A stretch of DNA of 64,000 nucleotides from Rickettsia akari str. Hartford (GTDB lineage: Bacteria > Pseudomonadota > Alphaproteobacteria > Rickettsiales > Rickettsiaceae). The DNA is taken from positions 496,001 to 560,000 of the forward strand of contig NC_009881.1 in assembly GCF_000018205.1 (NCBI RefSeq), written 5' to 3'. The position numbers were made by a program, and so were the translations under genes. A model generated the notes under the pieces. The model had not been told where the DNA came from and searched no databases. It saw nothing but the letters and a program-made list of their open reading frames with translations. Each line of letters starts with the position of its first letter. Within the stretch, counting starts at the first letter, position 1. Shown in pieces: positions 10,200 to 22,879 of this stretch.

Positions 10200-10568
10200 A
10201 GTTGTTTAGTTGCAGTTTAGCACAAATTTTATCTGCAGTATATATAAGATATCCTGTAATTAATCTTAGAACTAATACTGGCTCTATCACCAAGCGATAA
10301 ACCAAATTGTTCTGTTTCTTTCTCTAAGCATCCAATTTCTATCGCTTGATCAAAATCTAAGGCTACAATTTTATTTATTGAAGCTGCAATCATTTTTTTA
10401 CTTTGAATAAAAGATATATTCAATTTTTGATCCAGTTCAGCCATTACTTCTGCTATATTTACTGTAGACATATATAGATAACGGTAATAATTCTTCAATC
10501 TTGTCACTACCGGTGTCTGAGTTAAATAATGCAAGTAAAGCAGATGAATCTAAAATATATTTATTCAT
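10189..10568 (-). pseudogene. vapC: VapC-type PIN-domain toxin, frameshifted
   Basis: Ribonuclease toxin partner of vapB, now broken. From the ATG at 10568, which overlaps the vapB stop by 8 bases, the frame reads MNKYILDSSALLALFNSDTG with the first PIN aspartate. A frameshift near 10480 moves into STVNIAEVMAELDQKL, then FGLSLGDRA with the conserved acidic GDR. A second shift near 10268 moves into LVLRLITGYLIYTADKI, ending at a TAA (10189-10191). All PIN blocks can be found, but in three frames, so no toxin should be made. Confidence 0.75.
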
Positions 10569-10809
10569 TATTAAATTCCTTGCTTCTTGATTCCATGATA
10601 GAATCAACTAATGATATGTTATCTTTATTCTTAGATTTTACTAATGCTTGCAATTCTTTAATTTTATTTTTTAGAGGAATCAATGTTAATTCTTGACCAA
10701 GTATTAGCATTAACTGATCTCTTGAAGAAAGATGTAATTGATCACCAATTTTTGCAGGAATATTTATTTTGCCATTTTCAGATATAGTAACGTTATATTC
10801 TAAGTGCAT
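10561..10809 (-). CDS. vapB: VapB-type antitoxin (AbrB/MazE fold)
   Basis: DNA-binding antitoxin that normally neutralises VapC and represses its own operon. The best start is the ATG at 10809 (MHLEYNVTISENGKINIPAK), giving 82 residues; an upstream ATG at 10857 would add 16 unconvincing residues. The N-terminal half (ISENGKINIPAKIGDQLHL) is the swapped-hairpin AbrB motif. The C-terminal third is Lys/Asn-rich, as expected of the toxin-binding tail. The downstream vapC is frameshifted, so this is probably an orphan antitoxin. Confidence 0.8.
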   Translation of the reverse strand: MHLEYNVTISENGKINIPAKIGDQLHLSSRDQLMLILGQELTLIPLKNKIKELQALVKSKNKDNISLVDSIMESRSKEFNNE

Positions 10810-10953
10810 ATTTTTAAAATTGGTAAAAATTGAATATATACCGAAAAAATAGTACAATTAAAACTACAATAGTAAAATATATTAAATTAATTTTCTGTCA
10901 CACAGCATAAAGAGTTTGTATCATATTATGTTGTCACCAAAAGCAAATATTAT

Positions 10954-12285
10954 ATGTCTAATTCAGCTTTTTTAGTTGCATTTTTTACAACGATTATCCG
11001 TTATTATGATTATGCTCTATTCGGTTTATCGGCTAGTATTCTTGCACAAAATTTCTTACCTGATATAGAGCAAGATAAACAACTACTCGGTTTTTTTGCA
11101 ATTCTTAGTGCAGCCGTTATAGTGCGACCTTTAGGGTCTTTAATTTTTGGATTTATCGGAGATAAATACGGGCGTATTAAATCTATTAAGATATCAATGT
11201 TTATGAGTAGCATTTCTACCGGATTAATTGCTATTACTCCTTCCTTTGAGATGATAGGTATTTTTGCTACGGTAATATTAACATTATGTCGCATGTTTTT
11301 TTTAGCAAGCCTTGCCGGAGAAGTTGACGGAATAAAAATTTATGTAGCTGAAAAAACAGGAGATAATCGGAAAAATTTAAATATAGGAATAGTTTCATGC
11401 TGTAGCCAAATAGGTGCATTACTTGCGGCTATAGCTTATTATTATGTTAGTAATTCTAGTATATGGTATTTATGGCGTTTAAATTTCTTTATCGGTACAA
11501 TATTTGGTTTATTTGCTATTTTGATAAGAAATTTTTTTAAAGAAAGTAGAGAATTTTTATATTATAAAAGTACTATAGAGCTAAATTTAGAAAGATTGCG
11601 ACCAGATGAATTTAAGGAAGAGTATGCGGAGCGTACAAAAGTACGTGAGCACAGACGAATTCCGCAAAATTCGCTTGTATTAAGCTTTCTAAATGACGCT
11701 CGGCAAATTATCAAAGATAATACACTATCCTTTATAATAGCATTACTAATAAACGGTGCTATTGGAGGAGTGTATCACTTTTTAGTAATTTTCTTGGGAG
11801 TTTTGTTAACAAAAATAGCTTTTGTAAATCATCCTGAAATAAGATTTATGAATATAGCTCTTACTACTACCTATGGAATATCAGCCGTCTTTGCAGGGCT
11901 GCTTGCTGATAAAATAAACCCTTTAAAACAGATTACATTGACTGTATTTGCTAGCATTATTGTTGCTTTAGGAATGCAAATAATGTTATATAAACAAACA
12001 TTTAATATGCTCTGTCCCGTTATATTAATAGGGCTTGCAGCATTTTATGCAGTACCGCTACAAGTTATTGTTCAATCTTTGTTTAAGACTAATATTAAAA
12101 TGAGGCTTTATAGTCTATCTCATTCTTTTGGAGGTATTATTCTATCCTCCACTACTCCTTTCTTTAGTATGTTGTTGTGGCAAAATTTTAAGTCACTATC
12201 TCTAACTTTAAGCTTGTTCATATTTTTGCTTATAATATTAATGAGTACAGTGTTAGTTTTACGTAAGATGTTATCCTTGCATTAA
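10954..12285 (+). CDS. proP: ProP-like MFS transporter carrying an RPE1 insertion
   Basis: Major facilitator of the proline/betaine (ProP) type, one of several paralogues usual in Rickettsia. The 443-residue protein has about twelve hydrophobic segments and the loop [16 protein letters not shown] with the GDKYGR MFS signature. In the central cytoplasmic loop, residues about 216-250 ([23 protein letters not shown]) are the translation of an RPE1 palindromic element, so the loop is longer than in the ancestral protein. The frame stays open. Substrate is not provable; osmolyte or amino acid uptake is the family role. Confidence 0.85.
   Translation: MSNSAFLVAFFTTIIRYYDYALFGLSASILAQNFLPDIEQDKQLLGFFAILSAAVIVRPLGSLIFGFIGDKYGRIKSIKISMFMSSISTGLIAITPSFEMIGIFATVILTLCRMFFLASLAGEVDGIKIYVAEKTGDNRKNLNIGIVSCCSQIGALLAAIAYYYVSNSSIWYLWRLNFFIGTIFGLFAILIRNFFKESREFLYYKSTIELNLERLRPDEFKEEYAERTKVREHRRIPQNSLVLSFLNDARQIIKDNTLSFIIALLINGAIGGVYHFLVIFLGVLLTKIAFVNHPEIRFMNIALTTTYGISAVFAGLLADKINPLKQITLTVFASIIVALGMQIMLYKQTFNMLCPVILIGLAAFYAVPLQVIVQSLFKTNIKMRLYSLSHSFGGIILSSTTPFFSMLLWQNFKSLSLTLSLFIFLLIILMSTVLVLRKMLSLH
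11600..11703. repeat. RPE1 palindromic element inside proP
   Basis: The core GCGGAGCGTACAAAAGTACG is shared with murD (58760), addB (minus strand, 48455) and the intergenic copy at 41636. It is translated in frame within the transporter's central loop. Confidence 0.85.
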
Positions 12286-12341
12286 TACTAAATCGTCATT
12301 GTGAGCAACTAAAGGTTTTATTACATGGCTTAATTTCATCT

Positions 12342-12426
12342 CTGTCATCTCGTGGTTTAACCCACTGGATCCAGTTAAAAATACTAAAATTATTAGTATT
12401 TTTTATTGTTTTTGCTGGAATGACAT
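12342..12426. repeat. Type A element with an internal AT hairpin
   Basis: The outer arms (TGTCATC and GAATGACA) enclose GGATCCAGTTA and an inner hairpin AAAAATACTA / TAGTATTTTT. The same nested design recurs at 17589, 33869, 56795 and 63330. Confidence 0.8.
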
Positions 12427-12473
12427 AAATGCGCAATGCAACAGACTCAAAAACAAGAATAAAATCAATTTTC

Positions 12474-15400
12474 TTAGATAACTCTTCCGTCTTTACTGTG
12501 ACCTGTAGGTTTTATGCTAGGGCTGCTTGAAGATTTGGAGCTTGGCTATGCTTGTGTCCCAATTTGCTTCGCTTTTTTTTGCTAAGTTTTCAAATCTGTC
12601 TTTTAAGTTTTTTGTATTGCCTTCTTTTATATGTGTATCTTCACTAGCTTCTATATAATTCTTAGTGTGCCTTTTAGGTGCATTATCTTTAGATTGAGCT
12701 TGCTTAGAATGTTCTATTGCAAATTTTGTACGAGGTCTTATTAGTTCATTCTCTTTCTCTGTGCCTTTGTGTTTGTCTTCCTCTCATTTATCCCATGCTG
12801 CCGGTGATGTCCAGTATCTTGTTATTTTACTATCACAGCCTTTTTCAAATTTGTTTATTAAATTTTTGGTGCTATTTTCTTTAATTTCTTCAGCTCGATT
12901 TTCAAACTCAAAATTTTTCTTAGGAGTTATATAGTCAGATTGAGTATTTTCATGTTGTTTTTCTACAGTCTGTTTCTTTTGCTCCTGTAGATATTTTAGG
13001 CTGCTCTTTGGTTGATTGCTCAATGTGTTTCAGAGATATATTTTTAGATAATTCATAAGTAACAGATTCTAAACTAGATAAATTGTTGTGAACTTTTTCT
13101 ATATTGGAATTTAAATATTCTATTTTTGGTCTTTATATTCTATTATATTTTTTAATGTGGTATTAATTTCTACAAAAGATTCTTTAATCTTTTTATGAAA
13201 CTTATCATCACTATTACTTATCTTACTACAATTAGTAGAAATTTTTTGAAGCTTATCTAATATATCGTTCATTCTCTCATCTTTTTGAGAAGTCAATACC
13301 ATACTTGCTAAAAATTCGCTTCTTCCTAAATTTCTATTAACATTACTTAAATATAGATGTAATCTTGTGTAAATTTATCTATCTCTTCTTTAAATATCTT
13401 TTAGAACTTTATTGTATCACCGAATATAGGGTAAGTATTCCAGATTAAACAAGTTACGTATTTTAGGTAATACATTATCAATATTAACATGTTTCGGTAA
13501 TGTATCTATAGATAATTTTTCATTTTGTAGCTCAGATATATAATCATCTACTGCTTCTTTTAATTTATCTAAAACGGTACTATTTTGCGAAGGAGGTAGC
13601 ATTCCGGTGTCATCCTACTCTAAATCGGTATCAGTAGTTAACATGCCGGGATCATCCCACTCTAAAGCTATATTATCGCTTCTACGCTCCTCACGAGGAT
13701 CCGTTAGCTTATAGTAGTTTTTATTTAACAAACGAGGATCACGTGAATTTTCGCGCTTTTCATATTCCTGAATTTCTTCAAATATACCTAGTGTTTTATA
13801 AATATTATCTATTTCTTTTTGAGTAAGTCTTTCATTAGTTACTTCTTTTTGTTTGATAGATTTGTGTAATGCTTTTGTTGCCGTTAACTTATCTTTTGTT
13901 GTATTTGAATTTGATAAAATTTTCGCTTGTGCTAAATCAAGAGCTGCAATTAAATTAGTAGAGCCGCTTTTTCCAAATGTGGTAGATAATTCTTCTTGAC
14001 TTGAACCGATTCCTGAATCAACAGAAGAAGATCTAGCAACATTATTAGATTTAGGATTAATATTTGCTTGTTGTACATAAGCTTTGCCTGCATCTATTAA
14101 TATTTTATCAGTGAATTGTTCTAGTGCATTGAATGAGTTTTCTAGTTTTACAAAAAGTGCTGTTGAGGAATGTACTATTGCCGGTGATGACTTAGGTATA
14201 GAATCTTCAGGTATAGTTTCTAAAGAAGGAGAATATTTACTTATTTCTTTCTGTATTACTGATTCATTTTGCCTTATTAAATTTGATATATTTTTAAATT
14301 TATTTGCTAATTCTGTAGACAATATATCAATCTGGTTATTGTTATTACTTCCGGCATATAAGACTAGAGCCTCCTTTATATTTCGCAAGGTATTATCTGC
14401 ATGATCTATTAATAACATCTTATATTGCAAATCTAATTTGTTTGAATTATTAGTATTACGGAAGTAATTTTTATTTACTGCTATATTTTTGCTGAATATC
14501 TTTTTAGAAGCTTCTATAAATTCTTTTTCCACTTTCTCTTTTTTATTTTTTAACTCTTCAAATAAATTGTGTAGACCGTCTGAAAAATCTCCAGCATTAT
14601 CAAGGTATAAAAATTGACTTCTTATAATCTCTTGTGCTTTTTGATTGGAAGCTTATTGAACTTTTTGTTTCTCTTGCATTGCTCTTAGAATGATATTTTT
14701 ATTTAAGGAATTAATCAGATCATAAACATTTTTCATTTCATCTAATTTTTCTCTAGGTGCTTTTATTTTTTGTAATCTTTCTCTTAATTCTTAAAATTTA
14801 TTACATTCATGTTGTTCAAGAAAAATTTCTTCTGTTTTTGCATTTTTAGTATTAGGGCTTCCTCCGCTACTCAAGATTTTATTTCTAGCTGCCTGTAATC
14901 TAGATGGTTGATGAGAGTTGATATTATTAATCAAATCTAAAATTTCTTTTGATGCCTTATGAAATTCTTCATTATTAGTTGGATTTTTGATTGTTTCTTG
15001 AACTGCTTCTCTTAACTTTATTATTTCTTCTTTAATGCTCAGCTCTACTCTTTGTTGACCGCGTGTTATAGCTTGTTCGTTTTCTTGTGAGGTAAGTACT
15101 TTTTGATCTTGCTGTATATTTAAGCTCTTTTTCCCTACTTACTGAACAATTTCTTCCATCAATTGCAATGGATTCATATTGCTCTTTATTTCTACTTCTT
15201 TCTCATTAGTGACCGGTAATGAATTACTTAGTCTTAATAATTCTGAAAAATCTGAAAGGGATATTAAGAAATCAAGTTGAGCCTTTGTTTTTCTACCTTT
15301 TCCGTCTGCTTTAAAGCCTTCAACTTTACTAATACTAATAGCTAGATTTTTAAAATAAATTTCTTTACTAGCACATTGTATATTATTATCATTTGTTACT

Positions 15401-15582
15401 TTGAAGTTAGTTTGTTGCTGAGAAACATACGGTCCGGGCTTTCTAGTTATTTATTAGAGCTTCTATAAAATTAGTTATACGTGTTATAGCTAGTTTATCT
15501 GTTTCTAAAATATTATTAAATTAGTATTTTTTATTAAATAAGGATTTCTTATTAGCTGATCTAATTCATTCTTATGTTTCAT
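12474..15582 (-). pseudogene. Large unrecognised gene broken mainly by in-frame stops
   Basis: I do not recognise the family. An ATG at 15582 with an upstream AGGAAA starts MKHKNELDQLIRNPYL. After early frameshifts near 15450-15530, one frame runs about 2.7 kb (PGPYVSQQQTNFKVT onward) down to about 12530. It is interrupted by in-frame stops, including those at 15139, 14791, 14653, 13615, 13417, 13120 and 12784. The inferred product is hydrophilic, Lys/Glu/Asn-rich and partly coiled-coil. It has internal repeats (DDPGML and DDTGML; NSTKNLINKFE and GNTKNLKDRFE). A likely original C-terminus, PSIKPTGHSKDGRVI, lies in a shifted frame ending at 12474. No signal peptide or membrane segment is seen. 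It could have been an effector or structural protein. Confidence 0.7.
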
Positions 15583-15644
15583 AGTTTCCTGCTATTAATA
15601 AAAATATACTAAAATGTAATACCATTTATGTTAAATTAACAATT

Positions 15645-16619
<975 letters not shown>

Positions 16620-16884
16620 TTACTATATTACAAATAGATTCAAGAAAAAAGAATTTTTAAATTGACATTATTAAAAGCCGAATCGAAAATACCATGAAAC
16701 ATGTAGTTTTAATAAAATAACTAAAAAACGAAGATAACTAGGCCTAAAATTTCTAAGTGAATAAATGTTTTTAAATCTTGTGTGGGAAAGGGGCGTAATA
16801 CAAAAGAATGTAAAACCGTTCCAGAGGTGTTTCACGATTTATGCGTTAGTATTAACAATAGCCTTAATAGTAAGAACAGAGTAA

Positions 16885-17458
16885 AGATGTAAGCTTTGAT
16901 ACGGTAGACAGACCAGAAAACAAAAGTACTCTACATCATGTAACTGACTTAGCAGACCTTAAAGAGTTACTTCAAAAAAATATTTATCCTAAGATACAAG
17001 ATGAGAATGGTTATACTGCTTTAGCGGTTACAGGTAATTTTAAGAAAGCCCAAATGTTACTTGAATAAGGTGCTACGGTGAATGACTATAAACAGATGAG
17101 TGAAGTATTATATTACTGTGGCTGTAACTAAGTAGAAAATAAAATTATTCTTTTACTATTAATGTATAATAATGCTAATACTAATTACAGAACTTTAAAA
17201 AATAAATATGAAAAAGCAAATGATGGTAGCTAAGCTGTTTCAAAAATAATATTCAATTACATTGCAAATCAAGAGAGTGATAGTTTAAAAGCTAAACTTG
17301 TTACTCTACTTGTCAAAATCTAGGGTGTGAATTCGAAGATTACTCGGAAGTAGCTCAAGAAAATGCATTATATAAATGCTTGGATGAGGCTTTTGATTTA
17401 CTTGATCAAGGATTAATAGGATAGGATGCTCAAAATACAGCATTTTGGTCAACTATTA
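16885..17458 (+). pseudogene. Ankyrin-repeat protein relic
   Basis: One frame reads STLHHVTDLADLKELLQKN, then DENGYTALAVTGNFKKAQML and GATVNDYKQMSEVLYY, clear ankyrin repeats, followed by a long Lys/Asn-rich stretch. Four stops (TAA, TAA, TAA, TAG) interrupt the same frame. After about 17320 the sense shifts frame (EFEDYSEVAQENALYKCLDE). No usable start was seen. The 295 bases before it, after mdh, show no other feature. Confidence 0.65.
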
Positions 17459-17588
17459 CGTGGATCGATTTCACGATTGTCCCTAGTGGTTAAGTTGACC
17501 TTGTTGTGTTGTTTGATTTCATTCCTGCGTAGATTGGTTTTCTTTTCATTGCGAGAAGGTATTGTTGCGTAGAACGATAAAACCTACT

Positions 17589-17690
17589 GTGTCGCCCCGT
17601 GGCTCGACCACGGGGTCCATAAAAACAATAAAAAATACTAATAGTTTTAGTATTGCTGACTGGATCACGTGGCCAAGCCATGGGATGACA
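17589..17690. repeat. Type A element with an internal AT hairpin
   Basis: CCCCGTGGCTCGACCACGGGG is a tight GC hairpin, followed by the AAAAATACTA / TAGTATTG inner hairpin and then TGGATCACGTGGCCAAGCCA. A second partial stretch of repeat-like sequence surrounds it (17500-17720). Confidence 0.75.
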
Positions 17691-17829
17691 GAGGTACGAC
17701 TGATCTATGCAACAACACCAGCTTTATCACGGAGTGATAGAGGTACAATTGATATACGCAACAAGCGCGCTTGCAATTACAATTTAGTATTCACGCTTGC
17801 AATGTCTTGCAGGATGATCCACAAAATTA

Positions 17830-19368
<1,539 letters not shown>

Positions 19369-19596
19369 TTATTTTTTTTAAGTACCGGATAGTTTTTATT
19401 ATATGTCATTCCTGCTTGCGCGCATGACATAGAGTAAGACACTTCTTGAGTTGAACCCATGGGGATGAAATATAATGCTTTAAATCTTACAAAAACATAA
19501 CATTTTTAAAAACCGTCCGGCTATATTATTTTTATGCAACCTAGACTATAATAAAAACTATGTCAAGATCTTTTATGATAGTCTCATATATTGTTG

Positions 19597-21208
19597 TTAA
19601 TTACACTTGTTATACTCAATCGCTGCGTTAATAAACTGAATAAATAACGGATGAGCCTCAAAAGGTTTAGATTTAAATTCTGGATGAAATTGTACTCCTA
19701 TGAACCAACGAAGTACCGGTAGTTCAATTATTTCTACAATCTCTTCATCTTTTGAAAAACCGCTAAATACTACTCCATGTTTTTCAAAAATATTTTGAAA
19801 TTCATTATTAAATTTATATCTATGACGATGTCTCTCATTTATTTCAAGGCTTTTATAAGCATTAGCTGCAATGGTATTTGGAACCAAACTACAAGGATAA
19901 GAGCCGAGCCTCATAGTCTTTTTTACATTTTCAATTGTTATTTTTGAGTATTCATAGTTTTTATTTATTTTCTTAATAATTTTGGTACCGGCTACTTTAA
20001 ATTCTTCTGTTACTGCATCTTTAATACCGATTAAGTTCTGAGCTATTTCGATCGTCGCAAGCTGCATACCGAAACATATTCCAAAAAAAGGTATGTTATT
20101 AGTGCGAGCATATGTTATTGCTATAATTTTTCCTTTAGTTGCACGTTCTTCAAATCCGCCTGGTACTAAAAGCCCGTCTATATTTAATAATTTTTTATTA
20201 ATATTCTTTTCAGTTAGATTTTTAGCATTTATCCATACTAAATCAATTTTGTATTTGTAATAAATACCTGCATGATCAAGTGCCTCGATTACTGATTTAT
20301 AAGCATCTTTTAATTTATGATATTTAGCTATTATAGCGATTCTTACTTTTGAATTAGAATCTTTTAGCCTACCAATTATATCATACCATTTATCTAATTT
20401 AGACGGTACGACATCAATATTAAAAAATTTTAATACTTTATTGTCAAGACCTGAATTATGATACGCAATCGGTACTAAATATATTTTTTTGATCTATTGC
20501 CGGAATAACATACTCAGATTCTATATTACAAAATAAAGCTATTTTATCTATGTCGCTTTTTGAAATGTTACGTTCTGCACGACAGATTAGTATATTAGGT
20601 GTAATACCTATAGCACTTAATGCTTTAACTGAGTGTTGTGTAGGTTTTGTTTTTAATTCACGAGCGGTTTTAACATAAGGTAATAATGTTAAATGAATAA
20701 ATAAGCAATTTTCGCTTTTTAATTTGTTACCGATTTGCCTTATAGCTTCAAAAAACGGTAGACCTTCAATATCACCGGCTGTACCGCCTATTTCACAAAT
20801 AACAAAATCAAAATCCTTGGTGTTTGAAAGTATAAAATCTTTTATTATATGTGTAACATGTGGGATGATTTGAACAGTAACGCCGGTGTAATTTCCTAAA
20901 CGTTTATCTTTAAGTAATTTTGAGTATATTGCTCCTGTCGTAATGCTATCAAACTTGCACGAGGAAACTCCGGTAAAACGTTCATAATGTCCAAGATCTA
21001 GATTGGTTTCTGCTCCGTCATCCGTTACATATACTTCCCCATGTTCGTGAGGATTCATAGTTCCAGAGTCGACGTTAAGATAAGGGTCTAGTTTTCGTAC
21101 GCAAACTTTAAATCCTTTCGCTTGTAACAGCATAGCAAGAGATGCAGCCGTTATACCTTTACCGAGTGCTGAAACAACGCCGCCGGTAACAAAAATAAAA
21201 CGTACCAT
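19597..21208 (-). pseudogene. pyrG: CTP synthase, split by one frameshift
   Basis: CTP synthase aminates UTP to CTP. The N-terminal synthetase domain is intact from the ATG at 21208 ([18 protein letters not shown]) to residue about 240. Near 20480, after AIDQKNI, the frame runs out to a stop at 20456. The sense resumes in another frame as [14 protein letters not shown] and runs without stops through the amidotransferase domain ([26 protein letters not shown] with the catalytic cysteine, VQFHPEF) to 19597. Restoring two bases in the ATATAT tract would repair it. It is a recent mutation or a sequencing error. It lies 6 bases downstream of kdsB and was probably co-transcribed. Confidence 0.85.
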
Positions 21209-21214
21209 TATTTA

Positions 21215-21955
21215 TTATAAACCTAGTTTACTAATATTTTCGTAAAATTTTACTGCTTTTTTTAAGTCTTCTTCCGTATCTACGGAAATAGGGACATTCT
21301 CAACTAAACATGTACCTATAGTCATGCCGTTTTCAAGGACACGTAATTGTTCCAAACGTTCTGTTTTTTCTAAAAAAGTTGGCTTAAGAGATACAAATTT
21401 TTCTAAAGCGTTTTTGCGAAAACCATACATGCCTACATGATATAAAAATTCTTCTGCACCGTTTGGAATAAGACTACGCGAAAAATACAATGCTTTCCCC
21501 GCCGAGTCAACCGCTACGGTCACATTACTACTAGCTTCCACTGATTCCCTATCTACCTTTACTACCGGTGTAACAATATCGTATTCGCTGTTTTTTAAAT
21601 ATTCTATAATTTTCAAAACAGAGCTAGGTTCAATAAAAGGCATATCTCCCTGTACATTAACTATGTAGTTAATGTTTTGATTATTTGGAATTAATTTAAA
21701 AGCTTCATAAGTACGGTCAGTACCGGTTGGGATAGCACTATCTGTGAATATTACTTTCCCTCTGACTTTTTTAATAATATTTGATATCTCTTCCGAGTCG
21801 GTCGCAACATATGTATGCTCAAGGTTAGCTTGATTTATTTGTTTGAATACACGCTCGATTAAAGTTATAGAGCCGATAAGCTGCAGCGGTTTTTGTTTAA
21901 GCCTAGTTGAACTTAGCCTTGAGGGGATAATTATAGCAACGTCCTGATGCTGCAT
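21215..21955 (-). CDS. kdsB: 3-deoxy-manno-octulosonate cytidylyltransferase (CMP-KDO synthetase)
   Basis: Activates KDO with CTP for lipopolysaccharide core synthesis. From the ATG at 21955 ([19 protein letters not shown]) the protein has 246 residues, the family length; an ATG at 22048 would add an unrelated 31-residue leader. The signature [16 protein letters not shown] and the later [11 protein letters not shown] metal/nucleotide site are present. pyrG, which makes the CTP it uses, follows 6 bases downstream, so the two probably share a transcript. Confidence 0.92.
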   Translation of the reverse strand: MQHQDVAIIIPSRLSSTRLKQKPLQLIGSITLIERVFKQINQANLEHTYVATDSEEISNIIKKVRGKVIFTDSAIPTGTDRTYEAFKLIPNNQNINYIVNVQGDMPFIEPSSVLKIIEYLKNSEYDIVTPVVKVDRESVEASSNVTVAVDSAGKALYFSRSLIPNGAEEFLYHVGMYGFRKNALEKFVSLKPTFLEKTERLEQLRVLENGMTIGTCLVENVPISVDTEEDLKKAVKFYENISKLGL

Positions 21956-22096
21956 AAACTTCCTATATATTAAATTAAAAAATAATTGTTGACAGCTTAG
22001 CCTTTTTCGGCGATAAAGTAAAATATAATTTTGAATATATTTGTACACTTAAGAAGCGCCATTCCGTGGCGCACGCAAAAACATGAATATATTTAA

Positions 22097-22172
22097 GAGC
22101 TTGTAGCTCAGTCGGTAGAGCATTTGACTTTTAATCAAAGGGTCCCGGGTTCGAATCCCGGCGAGCTCACCA
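22097..22172 (+). tRNA. tRNA-Lys (anticodon TTT)
   Basis: A full 76-base cloverleaf with encoded CCA. The acceptor GAGCTTG pairs with CGAGCTC (one G-T). The anticodon stem TTTGA/TCAAA holds the loop CTTTTAA with anticodon TTT at 22130-22132. GGTTCGAATCC is the T-arm. Confidence 0.97.
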
Positions 22173-22186
22173 TACTGCTACACTGT

Positions 22187-22263
22187 GGGTTTGTAGCTCA
22201 GCTGGTTAGAGCACACGCCTGATAAGCGTGAGGTCGGAAGTTCAAGTCTTCTCAAACCTACCA
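22187..22263 (+). tRNA. tRNA-Ile (anticodon GAT)
   Basis: A full 77-base cloverleaf with encoded CCA, 14 bases after tRNA-Lys. The acceptor GGGTTTG pairs with CAAACCT. The anticodon loop CTGATAA gives GAT at 22221-22223. The T-arm has GTTCAAGTC. Confidence 0.95.
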
Positions 22264-22329
22264 TTCAATCGACTAAAATCTGTATTACGTATTTAAAGAA
22301 GAATAAGAAATATTAGATTAATCAGTAAT

Positions 22330-22722
22330 TTATTTGTATCGATAACATTTTTTCTCGATGAGGTTTTTTAGAGATAGGAAGAGTTTAGAAGGGAGATTAT
22401 CAAGAGCAAACCACTGCCAGTTTTCTACCTTATAAGGCTCAAGGTTCTGTAATTCATGCTCTTTAACAATGAGCTTTAAGGAAAATAGAGATATAGTGCT
22501 TTTGCTCTTTTTCGAAGGCATCGTTAGTCACCGCTATAAATTGTGTGTGTTCGATGATTAGATTTGTTTCTTCTAAAACTTTACGGATAGCACATTTTTC
22601 AAATGTTTCTCCAAATTCTAAATGTCCACCGAGTAGTATAACTGTAATACGTTTACCTAGTAACATCTCATTTTGCTATTAAAAACTATAGCACCTATAA
22701 CGACACGTGTGTGGTTAGTCAT
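22330..22722 (-). pseudogene. Nudix hydrolase, frameshifted
   Basis: From the ATG at 22722 the sense is TNHTRVVIGAIVFNSK, then a shift at a poly-A tract near 22675, then LLGKRITVILLGGHLEFGET with the Nudix box. A further shift near 22480 leads to KEHELQNLEPYKVENWQWFA. The Nudix box reads GHLEFGE, seven residues, then RKVLEE, so the usual RE pair is RK: one catalytic glutamate is lost as well. It once hydrolysed some nucleoside-diphosphate derivative and is now inactive. Confidence 0.8.
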
Positions 22723-22879
22723 ATATTAAGTAGCGCCGAATAAATAATAAAGTCGATATACGAAGTTCTATCTATTAACTTATTAGTAGCTTACGTTAAT
22801 TTCCAAATCAAATAAAAAATATTGCTTATTTAAATACCATGAGCTATTTGTAGATTACATTTAATACTTACCTGTAGTT

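Noticed and set aside
12474..15582. Stop-codon reassignment or programmed readthrough to explain in-frame stops
   Set aside because: All three stop codons occur internally, and the intact neighbouring genes end normally with the same codons. Nonsense decay is simpler.
21956..22048. Longer KdsB start at 22048
   Set aside because: The extra 31 residues do not look like the family, which begins at the [13 protein letters not shown] start.
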